From positions 1 through 5,383 of the forward strand of contig JAEYNS010000308.1 of assembly GCA_023412435.1 (NCBI GenBank): a DNA stretch of 5,383 bases. Direction: 5' to 3'. Each line of letters opens with the position of its first letter. Position 1 is the first letter of the stretch. Position numbers and translations under genes: made by a program. This stretch comes from Actinomycetes bacterium (GTDB lineage Bacteria; Actinomycetota; Actinomycetes; Propionibacteriales; Propionibacteriaceae). Below, one piece after another: positions 1 through 4,793 of this stretch. The notes beneath the pieces are model-generated. The model ran no database searches. It saw only the letters and a program-made list of their open reading frames with translations, and was not told the origin of the DNA.

Positions 1-1
1 G

Positions 2-550
2 GCCGAGGGGCCCCACGTGCTGCGCCGCAACGGGTCGGTGCTCGAGGTCTCCAGCGACGGCGAGCTCGGCCCCAGCCTTGACGGCTTCAGCATCCTGCGC
101 CCGCCACGCAACCTTGACGAGTTGCGCGCACTGGGGCTCGGCAAGGAGTTGTACCTGCGGATCAACCCCAGCATCCTCGTCGATGTCGAGGTGACCGCCG
201 GCAGCCTCACCTGCACCGACATCCCGTACCTCGGCAAGGTCAGGCTGACCGCCGGCGGGGCTGAGCTCACCGGTGTCGCCGAGGCGGACGACGTGCTGGT
301 CCAGGCCGGATCGGCCACCATCAAGGGGTCGATCGCCACCGGTCGCTCCCGGGTGCGGGTGGAGTCCGGCCAGCTCACCATCGAGCTCGACGAACGGTCC
401 AACGTCACGGTGCGGGGCGACGCCCAGCTGGGCAAGATCACCTGGCCGGGCAACCAGAGCCTCGACGAGATCGTGCTCGGCAACGGTTCGGCCCGGCTCG
501 ATGTCGGCGTCGTCATGGGGTGGGCCAACATCAAGGCGGAGCTGCGGTGA
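2..550 (+). CDS. DUF4097-like beta-strand-rich protein, probably 5'-partial
   Basis: The frame is open from base 2 to the TGA at 548-550. The protein is a series of short alternating strands rich in V, G, S, T and L, with recurring elements such as VEVTAGSLTC, VRLTAGGAELTG, VLVQAGSATIKG and VRVESGQLTIEL. This resembles the beta-solenoid or adhesin-like fold of DUF4097 proteins; I see no catalytic motif. The first residues read AEGPHVLRRNGSVLEV, which looks like the middle of a strand repeat, so the true start probably lies before the window. A GTG at 17 preceded by GAGGGG (5-10) is an alternative start giving 177 residues. No membrane segment is visible in the part present. Its stop overlaps the start of the DUF2089 gene, so the two are probably co-transcribed and translationally coupled. 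The family call rests on the strand pattern only; the biochemical role is unknown. Confidence 0.6.
   Translation, partial: AEGPHVLRRNGSVLEVSSDGELGPSLDGFSILRPPRNLDELRALGLGKELYLRINPSILVDVEVTAGSLTCTDIPYLGKVRLTAGGAELTGVAEADDVLVQAGSATIKGSIATGRSRVRVESGQLTIELDERSNVTVRGDAQLGKITWPGNQSLDEIVLGNGSARLDVGVVMGWANIKAELR
533..541 (+). promoter_or_regulatory. Ribosome binding site deciding the DUF2089 start
   Basis: AAGGCGGAG lies inside the last codons of the upstream gene and ends 5 bases before the GTG at 547. It supports starting the DUF2089 protein at 547 and not at the in-frame GTG at 520, which has no comparable purine tract. Confidence 0.55.
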
Positions 551-933
551 GCGCGGACGGCTACCGGCCGCCCTCGGAGTGCCCGGTCTGCGGCGGTGAG
601 CTGGTGACCACCCGGCTGGGCTGCCACGGCTGCGGCACCGAGCTGGCCGGCCACTTCGCCAGCTGCGAGTTCTGTGCCCTCGACGAGCGGGAGACCGAAC
701 TGCTGAAGGTTTTCCTCGCCTCTCGCGGGAACCTGCGCGAGGTCGAGAAGCACCTCGGCGTCTCCTACCCCACCGCGCGGGCACGGTTCACCCAGCTCCT
801 GGTGAAGCTCGGACTGGCCGGCGACACCGACACCCCCCCGGTGCTGACCCGCGACCAGGTGCTGGCAGAGGTCGCCAGCGGGGCGCTGTCGCCGACCGAG
901 GCCGCCGCTCTGCTGGGTGCGCTGCAGGACTGA
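547..933 (+). CDS. DUF2089 family zinc-ribbon / helix-turn-helix protein
   Basis: A 128-residue protein, probably a small DNA-binding regulator. The N-terminal half has three CxxC pairs (C12/C15, C26/C29, C40/C43), as expected of a zinc ribbon. Residues about 45-90 resemble a sigma-70 region 4-type helix-turn-helix, with the DUF2089 hallmark RGNLREVEKHLGVSYPTARA. The tail, from about residue 97 (LTRDQVLAEVASGALSPTEA), resembles the short helical element found at the start of YvlB/DUF4097-type proteins. The GTG start at 547 overlaps the preceding stop as GTGA, so the two genes are probably coupled. I infer that this protein regulates the pair or related envelope functions; no target is visible. 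The family assignment is firm, while DNA binding is inferred from the fold. Confidence 0.85.
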   Translation: MSADGYRPPSECPVCGGELVTTRLGCHGCGTELAGHFASCEFCALDERETELLKVFLASRGNLREVEKHLGVSYPTARARFTQLLVKLGLAGDTDTPPVLTRDQVLAEVASGALSPTEAAALLGALQD

Positions 934-940
934 GCGCACC

Positions 941-960
941 GAGCGCCGGTGACCGGCCTC
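941..960. terminator. Candidate bidirectional terminator hairpin between convergent genes
   Basis: GAGCGCCGGTGACCGGCCTC folds into GCCGG/CCGGC around a TGA loop, extended by GAG/CTC with one bulged C. It sits 8 bases past the DUF2089 stop and overlaps the stop of the convergent dehydrogenase gene (959-961). There is no T-tract on either side. It is therefore a GC-rich hairpin of the kind often seen at actinobacterial gene ends, not a classical intrinsic terminator. Confidence 0.35.
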
Positions 961-1795
961 AGTCGTAGCTGTGGAAGCCGCGGCCGGTCTTGCGGCCCAG
1001 CCAGCCCGCCCTGACGTACTTGCGCAGCAGCGGGTGCGGCCGGAACCGCGGATCCCCGGTCTCGGCCTGCAGGATCTCGGCGATCGCCAGCACCACGTCG
1101 AGCCCGATCAGGTCCGCCAGCGCCAGTGGCCCCATCGGGTGGTTGGCTCCGAGCCGCATCGCGGTGTCGATGTCGGCCGCGGACGCCGTCCCCTCGGCGA
1201 GGACCTCGACGGCCTGGCCGATCATCGGGACAAGGATCCGGTTCACGATGAAGCCGGGCGCCTCGTTGGCGACCACCGGCGTCTTGCCGAGCCGACCGGC
1301 CAGCTCCCGCACCCGGTCGACCACCTCGGGCGGCGTCGCGGCGCCGGGCACGATCTCCACCAGCTGCATCACCGGCGCGGGGTTGAAGAAGTGCATCCCG
1401 ATCAGGGGGTGGGTGAGCCCGCGGGCGAGTTCGGTGATCGACAGCGACGAGGTGTTGGACGCCAGCAGCGCGTCCGGGCCGGTGATGGCGTCCAGCTGGG
1501 CGAACAGGGCCTTCTTGGCTGCCAGGTTCTCGTAGATCGCCTCGACGACCAGGTCACGGTCGCCGAGGCCGGCAGGGGTGGCCGTGGTGAGGCGGCCCGA
1601 GATGTCGGCGGCCTGCCCGGAGGGCAGCTTCTCCCTGGCGACCTGCCGGTCCAGTCCGGCGCGGAGCCGCGCCAGGCCCCGCTCGGCGAGTTCCAGCGTT
1701 GTATCGGCGAGCTTGACCTCGAACCCCGGCACCCGCGCGAAGACCTCGGCGATCCCCGCGCCCATGGTTCCGGCGCCCACCACCGCCACCAGCAT
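959..1795 (-). CDS. 3-hydroxybutyryl/3-hydroxyacyl-CoA dehydrogenase
   Basis: A 278-residue cytoplasmic enzyme oxidising (S)-3-hydroxyacyl-CoA to 3-ketoacyl-CoA with NAD+, or the reverse in butyrate or PHB-type metabolism. The N-terminal Rossmann motif GAGTMG is at residues 7-12, with Asp31 ending the second strand, as in NAD-specific enzymes. Catalytic residues can be aligned with human HADH: Ser115 (SNTSS), His134 (GMHFFNP), Glu146 (LVEI) and Asn184 (FIVNR). The C-terminal domain has NHPMGPLALADLIGLD and ends with GWLGRKTGRGFHSYD. The length is normal for single-function members (about 280-290). The ATG at 1795 follows AGGGGG at 5 bases. It lies 12 bases downstream of the enoyl-CoA hydratase gene, which supplies its substrate. 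Chain-length preference cannot be read from the sequence, so I assign no gene symbol (hbd, fadB2 and paaH are all used for this family). Confidence 0.93.
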   Translation of the reverse strand: MLVAVVGAGTMGAGIAEVFARVPGFEVKLADTTLELAERGLARLRAGLDRQVAREKLPSGQAADISGRLTTATPAGLGDRDLVVEAIYENLAAKKALFAQLDAITGPDALLASNTSSLSITELARGLTHPLIGMHFFNPAPVMQLVEIVPGAATPPEVVDRVRELAGRLGKTPVVANEAPGFIVNRILVPMIGQAVEVLAEGTASAADIDTAMRLGANHPMGPLALADLIGLDVVLAIAEILQAETGDPRFRPHPLLRKYVRAGWLGRKTGRGFHSYD

Positions 1796-1800
1796 GTCGA

Positions 1801-1806
1801 CCCCCT
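1801..1806 (-). promoter_or_regulatory. Shine-Dalgarno of the 3-hydroxyacyl-CoA dehydrogenase gene
   Basis: On the minus strand AGGGGG is followed by TCGAC and then ATG. It occupies most of the 12-base gap after the enoyl-CoA hydratase stop, which supports translation from a shared mRNA. Confidence 0.6.
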
Positions 1807-1807
1807 G

Positions 1808-2581
1808 TCAGCGGCCGGTGAACCCGACCGGCTTGCGCTTCTCGACGAACGCCGCCATCCCCTCGCGCTGGTCCTCGCTCTCGAAGCAGGACGCGAACTG
1901 CGCAACCTCGATGGCGATCGCGGTGTCGAGATCGGCGTGGATCCCGAGGGTGAGCGCGGCCTTGGCTGCCGCGACCGCCAGCGGCGACTGTCGGGCGATC
2001 TCCCCGGCCAGGCCGGTGGCCGCCGACAGGAGCTCGTCGGTGGGGTGGACGGCGTTCACCAGCCCGATCGCCAGCGCGCGGGCGGCGTCCACCCGCCGAC
2101 CGGTGTAGAGCAGTTCCCGCGCGATCCCCTGACCGACGACCCTGGCCAGCCGCTGGGTGCCCCCGAAGCCCGGCGGGATCCCCAGGCCCACCTCCGGTTG
2201 GGCGAAGACGGCCGCCTCCCCGGCCAGCCGGATGTCGCAGGCGAGCGCGAGTTCGCAGCCACCCCCCAGCGCATACCCGTTCACCGCCGCTATCGAGGGA
2301 ACCGGGAGGGTCTCCAGGGCGCGGAAGACGCCGTTGCCAAGCTCGCTGAACGCCTTCGCCTCGGCGCGGGTCATGGTCGCCATCGCCGCGACGTCCGCGC
2401 CCGCCACGAAGGCGCGCCCCGCGCCGGTGATCACCACCGCGCGGGCGCCGTCGCCGACCACCCGGTCAAGGGCGGCAGCGAGGTCGAGCAGGACCTGGCG
2501 GCTGAGCGCGTTCAGCGCCTCCGGCCGGTTGATGGTCACGGTGGCGACGTGGTCGGCCAGGGCGTACTCGACGTGGCTCAT
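1808..2581 (-). CDS. Enoyl-CoA hydratase (crotonase family)
   Basis: A 257-residue cytoplasmic enzyme expected to add water to 2-trans-enoyl-CoA, giving (S)-3-hydroxyacyl-CoA. Both catalytic glutamates of true hydratases are present: Glu110 in GGGCELALACD and Glu130 in QPEVGLGIPPGFGGTQRL, 20 residues apart as in the rat enzyme (Glu144/Glu164). The oxyanion-hole backbone positions are Ala62 (AGADVAAM) and Gly107. The C-terminal helix region contains FESEDQREGMAAFVEKRKPVGFTGR, which is typical of short-chain hydratases. Length and motifs are close to mycobacterial EchA8-type proteins. The start ATG at 2581 has a strong AGGAGG 6 bases upstream. The next gene encodes the dehydrogenase for the following step. 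It lies 35 bases after greA. Specificity (crotonyl-CoA versus longer chains) is unresolved. Confidence 0.93.
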   Translation of the reverse strand: MSHVEYALADHVATVTINRPEALNALSRQVLLDLAAALDRVVGDGARAVVITGAGRAFVAGADVAAMATMTRAEAKAFSELGNGVFRALETLPVPSIAAVNGYALGGGCELALACDIRLAGEAAVFAQPEVGLGIPPGFGGTQRLARVVGQGIARELLYTGRRVDAARALAIGLVNAVHPTDELLSAATGLAGEIARQSPLAVAAAKAALTLGIHADLDTAIAIEVAQFASCFESEDQREGMAAFVEKRKPVGFTGR

Positions 2582-2587
2582 CTCTCT

Positions 2588-2593
2588 CCTCCT
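2588..2593 (-). promoter_or_regulatory. Strong Shine-Dalgarno of the enoyl-CoA hydratase gene
   Basis: On the minus strand a perfect AGGAGG is followed by AGAGAG and the ATG at 2581. It is the best ribosome binding site in the window. It fixes the start and fits a gene read from a longer leader or from the greA transcript. Confidence 0.8.
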
Positions 2594-2616
2594 GGCCGGA
2601 GCGGCGGTCGCTGGGC

Positions 2617-3126
2617 TCAGCCGCTGAACGGCTCGAAGGAGACGACCGTCACCTGGATGGAGCTGCCGTTCGGCGCCTCGTAGCTGACCGTGTCACCCGG
2701 CCCGGCGCCCAGCACCGCGCCGCCCAGCGGGGACTGCGGGGAGTACACCTCGATGTCGACCGAGTCGTCCAGGCCCATCAGCTCGCGGGAGCCGAGCAGG
2801 AAGGTGTCGTCGTCGTCCGGGTCGCCGTCGAAGTAGACGGTCACCAGGGTGCCCGGGGTGACCCGCGCGGCCCCCGCCGGCGGCTCGCCGACGTGGGCGC
2901 TCTCGAGGATGGCGGTGAGCTGACGGATGCGCGCCTCCTGGTGGCCCTGCTCCTCGCGGGCGGCGTGGTAGCCGCCGTTCTCGGAGAGGTCGCCCTCCTC
3001 CCGTGCGCGGGCGATCTTGGCCGCGACCGTCTCGCGTCCCTCCCGCTTGAGGTGGTCCAGTTCGGCGGTCAGTTTGTCGTAGGCGTCCTGGGTGAGCCAG
3101 GTCGTCGTGAGGTGCTCGTCAACCAT
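2617..3126 (-). CDS. greA: Transcription elongation factor GreA
   Basis: A 169-residue protein that enters the RNA polymerase secondary channel and stimulates cleavage of backtracked RNA. Residues 10-80 form the N-terminal coiled coil. Its tip, EEGDLSENGGYHAAREEQ, carries Asp46 and Glu49, matching the catalytic acidic pair Asp41/Glu44 of E. coli GreA. The C-terminal FKBP-like domain (about 88-169) contains SPQSPLGGAVLGAGPGDTVSYEAPNG. The GG after SEN, in place of AE, is usual for actinobacterial GreA. The ATG at 3126 has no Shine-Dalgarno; TAGGCT ends 6 bases before it, so the mRNA may be leaderless. The N-terminus has a few residues (MVDEHLT) before the conserved TTTWLTQDAY. Two lipid-catabolism genes follow on the same strand. 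Upstream neighbours match the M. tuberculosis order Rv1080c onward. Confidence 0.96.
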   Translation of the reverse strand: MVDEHLTTTWLTQDAYDKLTAELDHLKREGRETVAAKIARAREEGDLSENGGYHAAREEQGHQEARIRQLTAILESAHVGEPPAGAARVTPGTLVTVYFDGDPDDDDTFLLGSRELMGLDDSVDIEVYSPQSPLGGAVLGAGPGDTVSYEAPNGSSIQVTVVSFEPFSG

Positions 3127-3132
3127 CGAACG

Positions 3133-3138
3133 AGCCTA
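3133..3138 (-). promoter_or_regulatory. Candidate -10 element of a leaderless greA promoter
   Basis: Minus-strand TAGGCT fits the actinobacterial TANNNT -10 pattern and is followed by CGTTCG and the greA ATG. That would put the start of transcription at or next to the A of the ATG. A weak -35 candidate, GAGGCA (3/6 to TTGACA), lies 18 bases further upstream, overlapping the stop of the DUF4307 gene. No Shine-Dalgarno is present. Confidence 0.5.
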
Positions 3139-3159
3139 GCCGATCCTGCCGGGCTTGCC

Positions 3160-3558
3160 TCACCGGACCGCCCGGCAGCCCTCGAGGGCGGCGCTGGTGC
3201 CGCGCTTGAAGGTGCGGACGGTGACGTCCTGCCGGGTCACCCGCTGGCCGTCGGCCGGTACCTCGACGAGCAACTCGCCGACCCGCTCGTAGCTCACCGC
3301 CTGCACGAACAGCAGGCACGTCGCCGCCCGGTTCGGATCCTCCCGCTCAAGCGTCAGCGTGACCTTCACCTCGGTGTCGGAGGTGACCTGGAACGCGTCC
3401 ACCCTGGCCGCGACCGGGGGAGTGGCGCCGTCGAGGGCCACCCAGCCGGTCCAGGCCACGGCGAGGACGCCACAGACCACGGCCAGCACCCGCCAGTCCA
3501 TCAGCGGCCGCCGGACGGGATAGCGGCGGGCGAGCCGTGCGGCGACCTCGGGATCCAT
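3160..3558 (-). CDS. DUF4307 single-pass membrane protein (Rv1081c-like)
   Basis: A 132-residue protein of unknown function. A positively charged N-terminus (RLARRYPVRRP, about 8-18) precedes one membrane segment at about 24-42 (VLAVVCGVLAVAWTGWVAL). The positive-inside rule therefore places residues 43-132 outside the membrane. That domain is a beta-strand-rich sandwich-like region with SDTEVKVTLTLER and a TRQDVTVRTFKRG stretch ending in EGCRAVR. It has two cysteines, Cys81 (AATCLL) and Cys128, placed to form a disulfide. The family call rests on this layout and on its place between greA and mca, as in mycobacteria. I start it at the ATG at 3558; an in-frame GTG at 3576 would add six residues but has no ribosome binding site. 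The gap to greA is 33 bases, so the two could also share a transcript. Confidence 0.85.
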   Translation of the reverse strand: MDPEVAARLARRYPVRRPLMDWRVLAVVCGVLAVAWTGWVALDGATPPVAARVDAFQVTSDTEVKVTLTLEREDPNRAATCLLFVQAVSYERVGELLVEVPADGQRVTRQDVTVRTFKRGTSAALEGCRAVR

Positions 3559-3564
3559 GGCTCC

Positions 3565-3570
3565 ATTCAA
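3565..3570 (-). promoter_or_regulatory. Weak -10-like element before the DUF4307 gene
   Basis: Minus-strand TTGAAT matches TATAAT at 4 of 6 positions and is followed by GGAGCC and the ATG at 3558, the same geometry as at greA. The usually conserved A at position 2 is missing and no convincing -35 is visible. The GGAG just before the start is too close (2 bases) for a good Shine-Dalgarno. Confidence 0.25.
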
Positions 3571-3643
3571 GCCCACCGGGCGCCGGGGCGCCGAACCGGC
3601 GGGCCGTCGCCCGGCGTCATGGCGACCGGCCCTGTGGAACGGG

Positions 3644-3673
3644 TTGGTCCAGGTGGCCGCTTCGCCGGAGAAT
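3644..3673 (+). promoter_or_regulatory. Candidate mca promoter
   Basis: TTGGTC (3644-3649), an 18-base spacer and GAGAAT (3668-3673, 4/6 to TATAAT) end 7 bases before the mca ATG. This is compatible with a leaderless transcript. A competing reading is GGAG at 3667-3670 acting as a Shine-Dalgarno with a long 10-base spacing. The promoter lies in the 122-base region between mca and the divergent DUF4307 gene. Confidence 0.35.
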
Positions 3674-3680
3674 AGGGCAC

Positions 3681-4565
3681 ATGTCGGACAAGCCAGACGC
3701 CGGACTCCGGCTGCTCCACGTCCACGCCCATCCCGACGACGAGTCGTCCAAGGGTGCGGCGACCACCGCCTATTACGTGGCGCGCGGCGCCCGTGTCATG
3801 GTGGTCAGCTGCACCGGCGGCGAGGAGGGCTCGATCCTCAATCCCCGGCTGGACACCCCGCAGAACTGGGAGCGGATGCCGCAGCTGCGCCGCGAGGAGA
3901 TGGCCGCCGCGGCCGCGATCCTGGGCATCGAGCACGTCTGGCTCGGCTACCGCGACTCCGGCTTCCCCGAGGGCGAGGACTGGCAGCCCAGCCATCCCGA
4001 CGCCTTCGCCCTGGCCCCGGTGGACGAGGCCGCGGGCCGGCTGGCGCGGGTGATCCGCGAGTTCCGGCCCCACGTCCTGACCACCTACGACGAGCGGGGC
4101 GGCTACCCCCACCCCGACCACGTGATGTGCCACACGGTGGCGATGGCTGCCGTCGACGTGGCCGCGAACCCCGACCTGTGGCCCGAGCACGGCGAGCCGT
4201 GGCAGGTCTCGAAGGTCTACTACCAGATGGGCTTCCACCGCGGCCGCTACGCCGCCCTGGATGAAGCCATGCACGCCGCGGGACTCGGCCGTCCCTACGC
4301 CCACCGGCTCGCTGAGTCATCGCAGGATGCGGACGCCAAGGGCCAGCCCACCACGTTCATCCCCGCCGCCGACTACTTTGAGGTCCGCAATGCGGCGCTG
4401 CTGGCCCACGCCAGCCAGATCGACCCGGACAGCTTCTGGTTCGCCGTCCCCGTCGAGGTGGAACGGGCCGGTTGGCCGACCGAGGACTTCCAGCTCGCCC
4501 GGTCGGTGGTGCCCACCTCGACCCCCGAGTCCGACCTGTTCGCCGGGTTGCGGGACGGGGCGTAA
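3681..4565 (+). CDS. mca: Mycothiol S-conjugate amidase
   Basis: A 294-residue zinc amidase (PIG-L/LmbE family). It cleaves mycothiol S-conjugates to a mercapturic acid, which is exported, and glucosaminyl-inositol, which is reused for mycothiol synthesis. Zinc ligands by family comparison are His17 and Asp20 in HAHPDDES and His147 in YPHPDH. Asp19 is the likely general base, and Tyr142 in DERGGYPHPDH matches the conserved active-site tyrosine. Lys24 in DDESSKGAAT and the PHPDH form point to Mca and not the deacetylase MshB, which has DDESLSNG-type sequence. SCTGGEEGSILNP and YRDSGFP are further family motifs. The length agrees with mycobacterial Mca (about 288-290). The ATG at 3681 gives the expected N-terminus, and longer in-frame extensions look non-coding. 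The gene implies that the host makes mycothiol, though no msh gene is in this window. Confidence 0.95.
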   Translation: MSDKPDAGLRLLHVHAHPDDESSKGAATTAYYVARGARVMVVSCTGGEEGSILNPRLDTPQNWERMPQLRREEMAAAAAILGIEHVWLGYRDSGFPEGEDWQPSHPDAFALAPVDEAAGRLARVIREFRPHVLTTYDERGGYPHPDHVMCHTVAMAAVDVAANPDLWPEHGEPWQVSKVYYQMGFHRGRYAALDEAMHAAGLGRPYAHRLAESSQDADAKGQPTTFIPAADYFEVRNAALLAHASQIDPDSFWFAVPVEVERAGWPTEDFQLARSVVPTSTPESDLFAGLRDGA

Positions 4566-4568
4566 GGT
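4563..4568 (+). promoter_or_regulatory. -10-like or Shine-Dalgarno-like site of the 51-residue protein
   Basis: TAAGGT overlaps the TAA stop of mca and ends 7 bases before the ATG at 4576. As TANNNT it could be a leaderless -10. Its AAGG core could equally act as a Shine-Dalgarno at about 8 bases. No -35 hexamer is visible at 16-18 bases upstream, so the second reading, with co-transcription from mca, is at least as likely. Confidence 0.35.
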
Positions 4569-4575
4569 CGCAGGC

Positions 4576-4731
4576 ATGGTGCTGCTCGATCTCGGCTCGG
4601 ACATCGTGACCCCGCCGTGGCTGCCGCTGGTGTTGGTCGTCGTGCTGCTAGCCGTCCTCGGCCTGCTCTTCTGGAGCCTGCGCGGCCACCTGCGCCGGAT
4701 CGACGTCCACGACGGGCCGCCGGAGTCCTGA
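4576..4731 (+). CDS. Small single-pass membrane protein (51 residues, Rv1083-like position)
   Basis: The protein has a short N-terminus (MVLLDLGSDIVTPPW), one hydrophobic segment at about 16-35 (LPLVLVVVLLAVLGLLFWSL) and a basic then acidic tail (RGHLRRIDVHDGPPES). The positive-inside rule gives N-out/C-in. I recognise no enzyme motif. It lies 10 bases after mca and 62 bases before the DUF255 gene. In M. tuberculosis the same interval holds the small hypothetical Rv1083, so I treat it as a positional counterpart without claiming sequence homology. The open frame extends upstream into mca, but the ATG at 4576 is the first start outside mca that gives a sensible membrane protein. It is easily missed by gene callers; the clean membrane segment and conserved location argue that it is real. 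Function unknown. Confidence 0.72.
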   Translation: MVLLDLGSDIVTPPWLPLVLVVVLLAVLGLLFWSLRGHLRRIDVHDGPPES

Positions 4732-4781
4732 GCCCGGTCCGGGTGGCCGACGGCGGGGCGAAAGGCCTGCTGCCGGGCGGT

Positions 4782-4787
4782 TAGGGT
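4782..4787 (+). promoter_or_regulatory. Candidate -10 element of a leaderless DUF255 promoter
   Basis: TAGGGT fits TANNNT and is followed by GGGGCT and the GTG at 4794, the same hexamer-N6-start geometry as at greA. No good -35 is seen. The G-rich stretch between could be a weak ribosome binding site instead, but it lacks an AGGAGG core at normal spacing. Confidence 0.45.
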
Positions 4788-4793
4788 GGGGCT

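Noticed and set aside
520..933. A longer DUF2089 protein starting at GTG 520
   Set aside because: The extra nine residues have no family counterpart that I recognise, and the ribosome binding site at 533-541 points to GTG 547.
2619..2633. Hairpin AGCCG-loop-CGGCT at the end of greA as a terminator
   Set aside because: The stem is only 5 bp, lies within the last codons and the stop, and has no T-tract; such stems are common by chance at this GC content.
971..2683. A 570-codon open frame on the + strand antisense to the dehydrogenase, hydratase and the end of greA
   Set aside because: It crosses three well-supported genes and the gaps between them, has low-complexity R/G/D/H-rich content with no domain, and is a typical byproduct of high third-position GC on the opposite strand.
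3160..3576. A longer DUF4307 protein starting at GTG 3576
   Set aside because: There is no Shine-Dalgarno or -10 at suitable spacing before this GTG, whereas ATG 3558 gives a normal N-terminus and the window's recurrent -10 spacing.
3567..4304. A 245-codon open frame on the - strand antisense to mca
   Set aside because: It is a GC-driven shadow of mca; repetitive V/G/H/R content and no domain.
4733..4778. Inverted GCCCGG / CCGGGC before the DUF255 gene as an operator or terminator
   Set aside because: The arms are six GC-only bases and 34 bases apart in a region of very high GC, so chance pairing is expected.
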